A stretch of DNA of 64,000 nucleotides from an uncultured Sedimentitalea sp. (GCA_947504115.1 CANNGH010000002.1:1-64000); one strand, 5' to 3'. Counted from the first letter of the stretch, positions 17,888 through 30,674 are shown. The notes: generated by a model not told the origin, from the letters alone. Made by a program: numbers and translations.

Positions 17888-19546
<1,659 letters not shown>

Positions 19547-20005
19547 ATGAGCATCGAAACAGCCGTGGTCGCGGATATTCCAGTCCTGTGTGACCTTTTG
19601 GGCCTGCTTTTTCAGCAAGAAGCGGAATTCACGCCCGACACCGGCACGCAGGCGCGGGGCCTGGAGGGCATCATCGCAAACCCCGATATCGGCTTCATCC
19701 TGATTGCCCGGAAGGCAGGCAAGCCCGTCGGCATGGTGAGTGTCCTGTATACGATATCGACGGCATTGGGCGGTCGCGTCGGATTATTGGAAGATATGGT
19801 GGTCGCACCTGCTCATCGGAACAAAAACTTGGGAAAAGACCTGCTCGATCGGGCTTTGGCAACGGCGGCGGCGAACGGTTGCAAGCGGATCACCCTGTTG
19901 ACCGATGGCGACAATGTCGGGGCACATCGTTTCTATCGAAGAGCGGGCTTCGAAGACTCCTCGATGGTCGTTTTCCGTAGGTTGCTGGACACAGCCGGAC
20001 CGTGA
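19547..20005 (+). CDS. GNAT family N-acetyltransferase
   Basis: 152 aa with the GNAT fold. LLEDMVVAPAHRNKNLGKDL carries the acetyl-CoA loop (consensus R/Q-x-x-G-x-G/A, here RNKNLGKD). NVGAHRFYRRAGFEDSS is the usual C-terminal end. Start after GGAGGATCGG. Substrate unknown. Lower GC than its neighbours at the edge of an accessory zone, so it may be acquired. Confidence 0.85.
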   Translation: MSIETAVVADIPVLCDLLGLLFQQEAEFTPDTGTQARGLEGIIANPDIGFILIARKAGKPVGMVSVLYTISTALGGRVGLLEDMVVAPAHRNKNLGKDLLDRALATAAANGCKRITLLTDGDNVGAHRFYRRAGFEDSSMVVFRRLLDTAGP

Positions 20006-20081
20006 AAAACTGCTGCTCTTCCCTCAGAGGACCCCGATAGCGGCCCCACGACCCCAAGCCGTCGAGCGCTGATTTTCCGAA

Positions 20082-20360
20082 CTACACCTGGTGGACGAGA
20101 ACTGAGTGGGACAGGATCCGCTCGGTCTCGGTCATGTCTTCGGAAAATCCCGTCGAACAGCGGTGTGCCGAGATAACGCTCACCGGTGTCTGGAAGCATC
20201 CAGAGAACGCCGGGATGATCGGCGGGCCGGATGGCCTTGTCATGCGCGTTGTGTTCGCGGCGCTGCTGGACCCATCACGAGACCCGCAGGATAAGTCCTT
20301 CGGGGAACATGCAGTCGTCAGTCGATTTGTGCAACAGTAGCCCCGTCCGTTGACTGCCAT
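20082..20360 (-). pseudogene. C-terminal remnant of a cysteine synthase-family PLP enzyme
   Basis: Pieces in two frames on the minus strand add up to the end of a cysteine-synthase-like protein. GSSSAANTTRM resembles the GSSSGxN-type loop. MLPDTGERYLGTPLFDGI is the family's characteristic C-terminal segment (compare LPDTGERYLSTPLF). SEDMTETERILSHS in a further frame ends at the stop. The frames do not join, so at least one or two indels have broken it. No intact copy is in the window. Confidence 0.55.
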
Positions 20361-20539
20361 TCTTGACGCAGACGCAGATCGAGCGGATAACGGTCCGCAC
20401 CGCGCCCACGTGATCCAACCCGATAGAATATCCGACTTGCAAGCCGGTGGTGTGGAGTTGGAAGAAGATGGAAATACAGATGGTTAGGGAGACGGGAGCG
20501 ACTTGCGAACCTTTTTCCGAACCTTTATCACCAAGCCAC

Positions 20540-20616
20540 GGTCCCGTAGCTCAACTGGATAGAGCACCTGACTTCTAATCAGGATGTTGGAGGTTCGAGT
20601 CCTCCCGGGATCGCCA
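20540..20616 (+). tRNA. tRNA-Arg(UCU)
   Basis: Acceptor GGTCCCG pairs with CGGGATC with one G-U, then G and an encoded CCA. The anticodon loop CTTCTAA gives UCU. T arm GGTTCGAGTCC. 77 nt. From its 3' end the plus strand runs into about 4.9 kb of mobile-element debris. Confidence 0.96.
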
Positions 20617-21549
20617 CAAAGGGCGCTGCTGCCAATGTATATGGGGCATAAGGATGCACGAAACAGCGTTTTTCCATGCACATCCTGTCAAGTCTAGATT
20701 CGCATTTGCTCTCCAACGTATTGTAAGGCGCTGGTTCATATAAATTGTTTCTGGGTTGAGCCGCGGGGTGTTGATTGCCTTTGATTTCCGGCATCGGGAG
20801 AACTGCGGTCGATGCATCCGCCATTCTCGGGGCTGGTCGCCAAAAAGTGATCTCAAGGCGGGCGGTCGCAACGATAGAGCAACCTGGTGTCTGGAAATTC
20901 TCTGACGCCATGATCACGCATCCTGGCATTCCCATTTGATATAGGCCTTGGTGTCGGCGGCCCATTTGTCGTCGATCTCGACCAGCACGGCGCTGACGAG
21001 GCGCTCGAGGGCGGCCTCGTTCGGAAACACCCGGACCTTGACGGTGCGACGCTTGAGCTCTTGCTGGACGCTGCGCTCCATCGGGTTGGAGGTGCGCAAG
21101 CGGCGACGGTGGTGCTTTGGCAGCGTGAAGACGGCGAGACCCTCGGGGACATTCTCTTCCAGCCATGCGGCGAGCGCTGGCGCTGTATCGCGATAATCCG
21201 CGACCAATTCGGCCAGTGCGATTTCGGCCTTGGCGAGGGAGGCCGCATTCCAGATCTCGCGCAACTCGGCGCCGATGCGCTTGCGGATGGCGAGGTTCGG
21301 GGCGTGATGGATGGCGTTTTGGGCGAGGTGGAATTGGCAGCGTTGCCATGTCGCTCCGCCGAAGACCGCCCTGCGCGCGGCCCGCAGGCCGGCATGATCG
21401 TCGGAGACGATGTATTCCACATCGCGCAGGCCGCGGGCCTGGAGGCTCTCGAGAAAGGCGCGCCAATGCACTTCGGCCTCCGACAGGGCCACCGAGACGC
21501 CCAGCACCCGGCGGCGCTCATCCGGGCCGATGCCAACAGCCGAGAGCAC

Positions 21550-21597
21550 GTTCGTCGGGAAAATGATCCCCCGGATCATTTTCCTGTCCTCCTCACC
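21550..21597. repeat. 48-bp palindromic element, copy 2 (inside IS256 transposase)
   Basis: The element begins GTTCGTCGGG and ends CCTCACC on the plus strand. A 12-bp perfect stem, GGAAAATGATCC with GGATCATTTTCC, has a 3-nt loop. In the transposase frame it adds 16 codons without a stop. Deleting exactly these 48 bp joins GGIVRD to VLSAVGIG, the expected family sequence. Confidence 0.8.
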
Positions 21598-21788
21598 ATC
21601 GCGCACGATCCCGCCATGGCGCATCTTTTCATACCGGGCGTCGAGGATCAGGTATCTGGTCTCGCCAAGGGGCCGGTTGCGCCAGGCCGCCAGTTCGTCG
21701 TCGAGCAGCTTGGCGGCGCGGCTGACCTGTGAAGAGGACAGGCTCTCGATGCCGAATTCGCGCATCACTGCTTCGGCCTCGCGGGTGG

Positions 21789-21836
21789 GTTCGTCGGGAA
21801 AACGATTCACTGGATCGTTTTCCGATCCGCCTCACC
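21789..21836. repeat. 48-bp palindromic element, copy 1 (inside IS256 transposase)
   Basis: It has the same borders as the other copy (GTTCGTCGGG to CCTCACC) and the same length, with a 10-bp stem GGAAAACGAT / ATCGTTTTCC and a 7-nt loop. Here it is read in a different phase and brings an in-frame TGA, which splits the transposase. Confidence 0.8.
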
Positions 21837-22229
21837 CCTTCACATACATCTCGGCCACGGCCAGCATCACGGCGCGCACCGAGCGCCGCCCGCGCTCCAG
21901 CGACTGCGGGTAGAACGGCTGGCCGTCATGATCGGCGGTCTTGGGCACCTGCACCGTGACCGTGCCGGCCGGCGTGTCGAGGCGCTTGGGCTTGGTGCCA
22001 TTGGCATAGCCCAGCCGCCCGGCGGTCCGCTCGTAGCGGCCGGCCCCGAGGAAGCGCTCCCGCTCGATCTGCATCGCCAGTTCGAACGCCCGCGCGAACA
22101 CCGTCGCCATGTCGCCGGGCCCATGTTCGATCAGATGTTCCATGAGGGCCTCGACCGTCGTATCCTTGTCTTCGTCCATTTGTCTGTCTCCATGGTTGTT
22201 TTGCAATTCCATGGAATACCAGAATGGGC

Positions 22230-22261
22230 AGCCCCTGCCGGGGCCGGCCCCGGCAGGGGCT
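22230..22261. repeat. 32-bp perfect palindrome
   Basis: Every base is paired with its mirror complement: AGCCCCTGCCGGGGCC followed by its exact reverse complement. It sits between the IS256 element and a truncated minus-strand gene, whose stop codon uses the last base. It may act as a strong hairpin on either strand, but no U-run follows. Confidence 0.75.
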
Positions 22262-22680
22262 CATGGCGCCAGCGCCAAATGAATTTCCAGACGTGAAGTT
22301 ACACCAGCCTCGGTAATCGGGTTATTGTCATAGAGCAGTTCGATAAACTCGTTAAAGCCATGACTACCTCGCAGGTCTGCACCATTATTCGTGGATTCCA
22401 GAACCATGGTTATGTCAGCGGGTGAGTAGCGGTCGGCGAAGGGAATGGCCACGCTTGCAGCGAGGATGTTGGCCTCGTTCCAGTTGGTTGCACTCGCGTA
22501 TAGCTGAGCCGCACGCGTAATCATCTCGGGAGGAAGTTCGGTCAAGCCGTCCAATTGATCTGCGCTGAGTGTGCGCAGCACCTCAAGAGCACTGTCGCGC
22601 CACCAAGCCATCTGCAAAGTTAATTTGACCGCAAACCCTTTATCATCCGAAGTGTCGCCTTCAAGCCATGTTCTCAGGAC
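22261..22680 (-). pseudogene. truncated hypothetical gene between two IS elements
   Basis: The minus-strand frame is open from the edge of the IS5-type element to a stop at the 32-bp palindrome (140 codons, including an internal TTG-started 118-aa stretch). It contains WWRDSALEVLRTLS, LTELPPEMITRAAQLYAS and a C-terminal IELLYDNNPI. Soluble and coding-like. It has no start of its own, so the IS probably removed the 5' part. I do not recognise the family. Confidence 0.5.
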
Positions 22681-22682
22681 TA

Positions 22683-23533
22683 GGTCATGTTGACAAATGG
22701 CGGGTCCAGAGGCGGATGGACACGATGTCTATGAAGCCGAGAAAGCTTTCTGCCGTTTTGTCGTAGCGTGTTGCGACCCTCCGGGCGTTTTTGAGCTTGT
22801 TGAAGCACCGCTCGACAAGATTTCTCAAAGCATACAGCGAATGATCGACACCGACACGCCTCTTGCGTGATTTGCGCATCGGGATTTGGGTTAGAACATC
22901 CCGCGCGTCCATCTTTTTGCGTATGCTATCAGAATCATAGCCTCTGTCGGCCAACAGGACGCTCGGCTCAGGCAGATTGTCTGCCATTACCAGATCGAAC
23001 CCCAGATAGTCGGACGTCTGGCCCGGCGTGATCTCGGTTCTCATGGGCAGACCTGCCGCGTTGATGCGGAGGTGGATCTTGGTCGTAAAGCCACCTCTTG
23101 AGCGGCCAAAACCCTGTTGCGGAGTCCCCCTTTTGCGCCCGCTGCCTGATGGTGCGCGCGGATCACGGTGCTATCGATCATTTGAAGGGCGTCCGGCACG
23201 ACCCCTCCCTGGTTCAGGGCGTCCATGATGTCCCCCCATAGTCCCGCCAGTGTCCAGCGTCGGAACTGGCGATAAACGCTCGACCATTTGCCGAAGTCTT
23301 GCGGCAGGTCACGCCAGGGCGCGCCGGTTCGCGCGATCCAGAAAATCCCATCGAGAACAAGGCGGTGGTTGGTGGGTTTGCGTCCAGTCGGTGCGCGGAC
23401 AGCCAGGATGAAGTGTTCAAAGAACCTCCATTCCTCGTCCGACATCAGGTCTCGTGCCAAGCTGATCTCCATAACAGATACCAGCTTGAATCACGCCTGT
23501 CGGCCGGTGTGAACCCCTTTTGTCAACACGGCC
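22683..23533 (-). mobile_element. IS5-family (IS427-like) insertion sequence
   Basis: About 851 bp. Terminal inverted repeats read inward as GGTCATGTTGACAAA on the left and GGCCGTGTTGACAAA on the right, flanked by TA on both sides (22681-22682 and 23534-23535), as expected for this group's short target duplication. It encodes one transposase in two overlapping frames. It separates two unrelated truncated genes, so a deletion or rearrangement next to it is likely. Confidence 0.85.
22685..23472 (-). CDS. IS5-family transposase in two frames (-1 frameshift)
   Basis: Frame one begins MEISLARDLMSDEEWRFFEH, includes the DUF4096-type WRDLPQDFGKWSSVY and the first DDE aspartate in MIDSTVIRAHHQAAGAKGG. 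At AAAAGGGGGACT the sense continues in the -1 frame (TPQQGFGRSRGGFTTKI), through LLADRGYDSDSI (second Asp) and LVERCFNKLKNARR (Glu). With one -1 shift the product is 262 aa, normal for the group. Whether the shift is programmed or a mutation is not certain, but a second IS5 copy in this window has it at the same place. Confidence 0.85.
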
Positions 23534-23739
23534 TAACAACCGAAGAAGTGGCGAAAAAGCTTCGCCGCCACCCGCGCACGATCCGGGACTGGATCATGAA
23601 AGGGACCGTGACTGAACGCGGGAGGGTCTTTCTCGACGCGACCAAGCCCGGCAAAAGCTGGCTGGTCCACCCGGATTGGCTGGCGCTCTTCGAGCATCGG
23701 ATCCGCCCCTTGTCGAGGGCGGATCTCGATCTCGAGTGA
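23533..23739 (+). pseudogene. HTH (excisionase-like) protein, N-terminus cut by IS
   Basis: The plus-strand frame entering from the IS5 element gives GLTTEEVAKKLRRHPRTIRD (a helix-turn-helix of the MerR/excisionase type) followed by WIMKGTVTERGRVFLDATK and a C-terminal tail. The first residues are IS sequence, so the original start is gone. Followed 26 bp later by another HTH gene in the same direction. Typical of integrated elements. Confidence 0.5.
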
Positions 23740-23765
23740 GTCCCAGCCAAAAAGGGAGCGATGAC

Positions 23766-23930
23766 ATGACGGTTCAAGACCACATCCGAGAATATCTCGA
23801 GACGTCCGGGGTCAGCAAGCACGCACTGGCCTTGCAGGCCGGATTGAAAAGGCGGTGAAGAACATTCTCGAGATCCCCGGAATCCGGTCGGACAGAAAGA
23901 CTCTCGATGCGCTCGGCGAGGTCATGGGAT
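23766..23930 (+). pseudogene. small HTH regulator, frameshifted
   Basis: MTVQDHIREYLETSGVSKHA and LALQAGL in the first frame continue in another frame as KAVKNILEIPGIRSDRKTL and DALGEVMG. A loss of about 4 bases after GGATTGAA explains the break. The protein resembles small lambda-repressor-like regulators. AAAAAGGGAG supplies a ribosome binding site. The end runs into a junction with the oppositely oriented DUF3987 fragment. Confidence 0.55.
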
Positions 23931-24596
23931 TCCATCCCAGAATTTCGAGACGATGCCGCTTGTCTTCGCGCGCTGGTCCTTCGACATCGAATGACCTCCC
24001 CAGAAGCTGGCCGCCTCGTCGGTGAACCAGCCGAGAAACCCGCATCCCAACGCGATCGTCTTGAATGCGCCCTCGACCGTGGGTTCTGTAACGAGGAAGC
24101 TTGGACAAACGGGTGCGGCCGGTTTTTCTTCTCCGCGCCCGGTGCTTGCAAGTTCCGACTTGTAGCGTGCCATGGCGATTTCGTGCTCCTTCCTGAGACG
24201 CATGATCACCCGGTCGATGCCGGTTTTTACGATCTTGTCGGCGGCGCTCTTGCGCTCGCCAGACAGGGCGATCGTGACGAAGGCCGCGGTCGCATTCGAT
24301 GGCGATCCGAGCGTTTCCACCTTCGCCCGGCTTGCCACGACAAGAGAGGCCACGGAAAGCACCGATTGCGCAGCAAGCGCGGCCGGACCCTGCGTCTTTT
24401 GCATGATCGCATCCGCGGCGCTGCGGAGCTTCGGTGTCAGGCACTCCAGCGGGAATCCAGCGGTCGGTGGCTCCGCATGGGGCAGCGGTGTGGGTTCCGG
24501 GGGCGGAGGGGCCGTCTCCTTGGACGGGACTGAAAAATTCGGCTTCGACGCTCTCGCGTCGCCCCTGCCGACGAGGGACTTGATGCGGGCAAGCAT
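23922..24596 (-). pseudogene. DUF3987 domain protein, C-terminally truncated
   Basis: 224 aa. An N-terminal Pro-rich segment is followed by FPLECLTPKLRSAADAI, AAQSVLSVASLVVASRAKVE and TIALSGERKSAADKIV (the P-loop-like SGERKS), then GWFTDEAASFWGGHSMS and SKFWDG. These match the first half of DUF3987 proteins, which are primase/helicase-like and common on phage and integrative elements at about 450-500 aa. Here the frame ends right after WDG at a junction, so the rest is missing. RBS GGAGATCAGGA. Confidence 0.7.
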
Positions 24597-24911
24597 TCCT
24601 GATCTCCGTTGCTGCTTTGGTTGTGATCAGGAGGTCGGATGATTGGTTTCGCGGCGGAAATGGCATGGATGGGTTTGTTGCAGTGGTGAGCGGAATTTTC
24701 CGGAGCGCCAGGGCCGATTTCGGGCGCGAGTTCGGGATGGCGATTTCTGTTGGCGACACGGCTTGAAGGAGGGGAGCAAGGCCATCTTTGGCAATCCCGC
24801 GCAAGAAGTGCATCGATGAGAAAGCTCTGCGGTTGGCCCTATCATCCGAACCCCGAGGGGCGTTGCTGCGCAACTTGCGTCTGGGGTGTGATTACCTCTT
24901 TCCCATTGAGG
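24597..24911. other. stretch without a supported gene
   Basis: 315 bp between the DUF3987 start and an IS5 remnant. Frames exist on both strands, but none has a convincing start, ribosome binding site or recognisable sequence. It probably contains the promoter of the DUF3987 gene. Confidence 0.4.
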
Positions 24912-25297
24912 TTAGGCTTCGCGGAAGATCTCGGCGGCGCCGAGAGCGTTGAAGCGGTTCATGAGGGCTATGCGAATCTGGATCTTGGCGGTCCGGGTCT
25001 CCGGCGGCGATGCGCTCATCGAAGTGTTCGAATGTGCCGGGTCTTCTGCCGCCCGCGCAAGATCGAATAGTACACGACGGGCCAGGCCAGTTCGGCCAGG
25101 CGCAGCAGACTCCCGATCATTCCAGCGGCCTGCCAGAATGGCAGCTTGAACGGCAACATGATTGACAGGTAATACTGGATCGCCGCGTCCGAGAACACCG
25201 ATGGGCGGCGAGGGCTCCCGTCATACGGCGTAAGCCAGGTCATGTTATTGTCCAGCCAGATCAACAGCACCCCGCGCTTCCTCACCGGCTTGATCAA
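24912..25297 (-). pseudogene. IS5-family transposase remnant with internal deletion
   Basis: The N-terminal part reads MIKPVRKRGVLLIWLDNNMT, FSDAAIQYYLSIMLPFKLPF and SLLRLAELAWPVVYYSILRG, a worn copy of the IS903-type group (KRGSLxIWLD, YSDAAIQ, SLLRLxGLDW, RRQKT). After a break, another frame gives IQIRIALMNRFNALGAAEI and a stop, which resembles the family's C-terminal end. The catalytic middle is absent. Confidence 0.65.
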
Positions 25298-25456
25298 AGT
25301 TCTGAATTAACGCCGATGTGTGATCGGGTGGGTTTTACTCGCGTGGATAGTGTCTGGATGTGGCGACGTGAGATCCCGGAATGCGTTGTGCGACTGTAGA
25401 AAATTGTCGAGCCAAGCTCGCGGCGGTGCGTCGCTTTGTCGGACAGGTCACCAACT

Positions 25457-25492
25457 ATGTGTCCCAAAATGTGACCCAATGTGCGCCCCAAA
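25457..25492. repeat. degenerate tandem repeat near tRNA-Ser(CGA) 3' end
   Basis: Three units of the form (A)TGTG-N-CCCAA follow each other: ATGTGTCCCAAA, ATGTGACCCAA, TGTGCGCCCCAAA. They lie 75 bp from the encoded CCA of tRNA-Ser(CGA). A related tandem is found at 980-1002 at almost the same distance from tRNA-Ser(GCU). Confidence 0.5.
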
Positions 25493-25567
25493 TCTTCGTC
25501 ATTAAGGCGGAATATCTGTTGAATTACAGCGTTTCCTAACATTTTGCGCATTTCTGCGGGCAAAATA

Positions 25568-25657
25568 TGGCGGAGAGACAGGGATTCGAACCCTGGGAGG
25601 GCTTGCACCCTCAACGGTTTTCGAGACCGCCCCGTTCGACCACTCCGGCACCTCTCC
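25568..25657 (-). tRNA. tRNA-Ser(CGA)
   Basis: Minus strand: acceptor GGAGAGG pairs with TCTCTCC, then G and encoded CCA. Anticodon loop TCTCGAAAA gives CGA. Long variable arm and T arm GGTTCGAATCC. 90 nt. Right-hand border of the accessory zone that starts at tRNA-Arg. Confidence 0.96.
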
Positions 25658-25778
25658 GCGGGGGTCTGGTGGGGGATGCATCTAATCGGGATCGTCGTGC
25701 GTGGCAAGGGGCATTCGCGCAATGATTATCACGCGGAATTCGATTGTCTGGTCGCGCAAAACCATTACCTTTCACGCC

Positions 25779-26651
25779 ATGACATATCCTTGCACAGCGC
25801 GCCCGCGCGCCCGTTTTTCGATCCGGCCCGTCGTTACCGCGGCGTTGGCCGGGCTTTTTGCGCTTGTGACCATCGCCTGGCCGCTGCAGGCCGCCGAGAG
25901 GGACCGGGTCGAGGCGTTTCTGAACGTCACCGGATTCGATGTCGCGCTGGATTCCATCGCATTGTCGGCCGAGAGCGCGCCGGCGATGCTGGGGCTGGAC
26001 GAAGATGCCTTTGGCGCGGACTGGAACCGGGTCGCGGACGACGTGTTCGATACGGCGTTCATGCGCGAAATGGCGCTCGATATCCTTGAGGCGACGCTGG
26101 AAGAGGGGCCGCTGAACCATGCCGCGGCGTTCTATGCGACGGATCTGGGGCAACGGCTGGTGGTGGCCGAGAACGCCGCGCATATGGCCGGGGACGACGC
26201 CGCCAGGGAGGCGGAGGGGCGGCGCATCGTCGCGGATCTGGTGCGCGAGGGGTCGGAGCGGGTCGAGATCCTCCAGCGGATGAACAGCGCCATCGACAGT
26301 TCCGGCCACACCCTGCGCGCCTTGCAGGAGATCCAGATCCGGTTTCTTCTGGCGGCCAGTGCGGCGGGGATCATCGACATGCCTCTGGACGACACGGAAT
26401 TACGGGCCATGATCAGGGAACAGGAGGGCGAGATGCGCCGCGCCCTGCAGCGCTCGGCGCTGGCCGGCGCCGCCTGGACCTATCGCGCCTTCAGCGACGA
26501 CGACCTGCGCCGCTACGCCGAGGCGCTGGAGCAGCCCGACATGCAACTGGTTTACGAGTTGCTGAACGCCGTGCAGTTCGAGATCATGGCCAACCGGTTC
26601 GAGGTTCTGGCCGCGCGCATGGCCGACCTGCATCCCGAACAGGACATCTGA
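25779..26651 (+). CDS. DUF2059 domain-containing exported protein
   Basis: 290 aa with a signal peptide (basic MTYPCTARPRARFS, then AALAGLFALVTIAW and cleavage near LQA-A). The mature part is helical, with the DUF2059-like FYATDLGQRLVVAE and the C-terminal FSDDDLRRYAEALEQPDMQL. Predicted periplasmic; role unknown. ATG chosen because the signal peptide begins there; the frame is open 26 codons further upstream towards the tRNA. Confidence 0.8.
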   Translation: MTYPCTARPRARFSIRPVVTAALAGLFALVTIAWPLQAAERDRVEAFLNVTGFDVALDSIALSAESAPAMLGLDEDAFGADWNRVADDVFDTAFMREMALDILEATLEEGPLNHAAAFYATDLGQRLVVAENAAHMAGDDAAREAEGRRIVADLVREGSERVEILQRMNSAIDSSGHTLRALQEIQIRFLLAASAAGIIDMPLDDTELRAMIREQEGEMRRALQRSALAGAAWTYRAFSDDDLRRYAEALEQPDMQLVYELLNAVQFEIMANRFEVLAARMADLHPEQDI

Positions 26652-26842
26652 CGCCGCGCAGGGGCTGCAACCGTGTTGACACGGGCGCATGGGGGCGCCA
26701 TAAGCACGCCACCCGGCCCGGATCGACGCGCCGGGTTTCGTTGTCATTCGCCCAATGACGGGCGCGCTGTTCGAGGTGGCCGCTGGCCGCAAACGCCCGT
26801 TACACCGGGGACCACAGGACGCGATGGAAAAGGAAAAGACGC

Positions 26843-27475
26843 ATGTTCGCGGTTCTCAAGACCGGCGGCAAGCAGTACAAGGTTCAGTCGGGCGATGTGC
26901 TCCGGGTGGAAAAACTGGCTGCCGACGCTGGCGAAACAATTCAATTCAACGACATCCTGATGCTGGGCGGTGACAATACCGTGGTCGGCGCGCCGCTGAT
27001 CGCGGATGCCGGCGTGCAGGCCGAGGTGGTCGACCAGATCAAGGGCGAAAAGCTCATTCATTTCGTCAAGCGCCGCCGCAAGCACGGCAGCCAGCGCACC
27101 AAGGGTCATCGTCAGAAGCTGACGCTGATCAAGGTGACCGACATCCTGTCGTCGGGCGCGGACAAATCCGGCGTCAAGGCCGCCATCGGCGCGGGCTCGG
27201 TCAGCGCATCGGCCAAATCCGCGGCCGCGCCGTCCAAGGCAGCCAAGCCGGCAGCGAAAAACGCCGCAGCCACGGATGGCGACGACCTCAAGAAGCTGTC
27301 GGGCGTTGGCCCGGCACTGGAAAAGAAGCTGCACGACGGCGGCGTGACCCGCTTTGCGCAGATCGCGGCCTGGAGCGAGTCCGACATCGCCGAGATGGAT
27401 GAAAAGCTGAATTTCAAGGGCCGGATCGAGCGTGAAGGCTGGGTCGAACAGGCCAAAGAACTGGCCAAGGGTTAA
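26843..27475 (+). CDS. rplU: 50S ribosomal protein L21 with C-terminal extension
   Basis: The first ~103 residues are a complete L21 ([32 protein letters not shown]). An Ala/Lys-rich linker ([16 protein letters not shown]) and a helix-hairpin-helix-like module ([29 protein letters not shown]) bring it to 210 aa, twice the usual length. Extended forms are known in alphaproteobacteria as far as I recall. Operon with rpmA 11 bp downstream. Confidence 0.95.
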   Translation: MFAVLKTGGKQYKVQSGDVLRVEKLAADAGETIQFNDILMLGGDNTVVGAPLIADAGVQAEVVDQIKGEKLIHFVKRRRKHGSQRTKGHRQKLTLIKVTDILSSGADKSGVKAAIGAGSVSASAKSAAAPSKAAKPAAKNAAATDGDDLKKLSGVGPALEKKLHDGGVTRFAQIAAWSESDIAEMDEKLNFKGRIEREGWVEQAKELAKG

Positions 27476-27486
27476 GGAGAGAAAGC

Positions 27487-27756
27487 ATGGCACATAAAAA
27501 AGCAGGCGGTTCCTCCCGCAACGGGCGCGATTCTGACGGTCGCCGCCTTGGCGTGAAGCTTTATGGCGGTCAGACCGCCATTCCGGGCAACATCATCGTG
27601 CGCCAGCGCGGCACCAAATTCTGGCCGGGACAGGGCGTGGGCATCGGCCGCGACCACACGATCTTTGCCACCGAAGAGGGTGCCGTGACCTTTCGCAAGG
27701 GCCTGAAAGGGCGCACCTTCATCTCGGTCCTGCCAGCGGCCAAAGCCGCCGAGTAA
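27487..27756 (+). CDS. rpmA: 50S ribosomal protein L27
   Basis: 89 aa, starting [20 protein letters not shown], the flexible N-terminus that reaches the peptidyl transferase centre. [17 protein letters not shown] and [14 protein letters not shown] are typical. AAGGAG lies just upstream. Followed by a terminator. Confidence 0.97.
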   Translation: MAHKKAGGSSRNGRDSDGRRLGVKLYGGQTAIPGNIIVRQRGTKFWPGQGVGIGRDHTIFATEEGAVTFRKGLKGRTFISVLPAAKAAE

Positions 27757-27779
27757 GCCGCGCCCGGATACCGACATGG

Positions 27780-27810
27780 AAAGGGACCGGCGACGCCGCC
27801 GGTCCCTTTT
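27780..27810 (+). terminator. rho-independent terminator of rplU-rpmA
   Basis: AAAGGGACCGGCG and CGCCGGTCCCTTT form a 13-bp perfect stem with a 4-nt loop and a short T-run, 24 bp after the rpmA stop. Confidence 0.88.
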
Positions 27811-27935
27811 CGCGTTGCGCCTGTGGCAATGCGCGGGCCAGTGCATTGCCCCTTGAAGACCGGTCGCCGCATTGCGAACGGCCGTCACCGCACATATCTG
27901 ATGTTTTATACGAGTTCTCGGGAGGAAATCGTGAC

Positions 27936-30635
<2,700 letters not shown>

Positions 30636-30644
30636 CAAGGGCGC

Positions 30645-30674
30645 CTTCTGGCCGTAAATATCCCCGCCGGAGGC
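30645..30674. repeat. 30-bp intergenic motif, copy 2
   Basis: It is the same motif as at 7671-7700 with one different base (T for G at position 11). It starts 10 bp after the proB stop and ends 41 bp before proA. The similarity extends only weakly beyond the 30 bases. Confidence 0.6.

Larger units (their letters stand above)
20914..22179 (-). pseudogene. IS256-family (mutator type) transposase, interrupted
   Basis: The N-terminal part (MDEDKDTTVEALMEHL to AVMLAVAEMYVKG) and the C-terminal part (TREAEAVMREFGIESLSSSQ onward) are in the same frame but separated by a TGA. DDE-type features follow: LILDARYEKMRHGG, YIVSDDHAGLRAA, and the HHRRRLRTSNPMERSVQQELKRRT region around the Glu. Two 48-bp palindromic inserts lie inside. 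Without them the gene would be 390 codons, normal for the family. The downstream insert is read through as 16 extra residues. Confidence 0.88.
20884..22222 (-). mobile_element. IS256-family insertion sequence, inactive
   Basis: A single minus-strand transposase gene lies between imperfect terminal repeats that both begin CTGGTRTY when read inward (left near 20884, right ending near 22222). The ends are approximate and I see no clear target duplication. The transposase is split by a stop that belongs to a 48-bp palindromic insertion. Confidence 0.7.

Noticed and set aside
24750-25070. 106-codon plus frame
   Set aside because: It overlaps the IS5 remnant on the other strand and has no recognisable sequence or ribosome binding site.
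25294-25722. 142-codon minus frame
   Set aside because: It crosses tRNA-Ser(CGA), so at least its first part cannot be protein coding.
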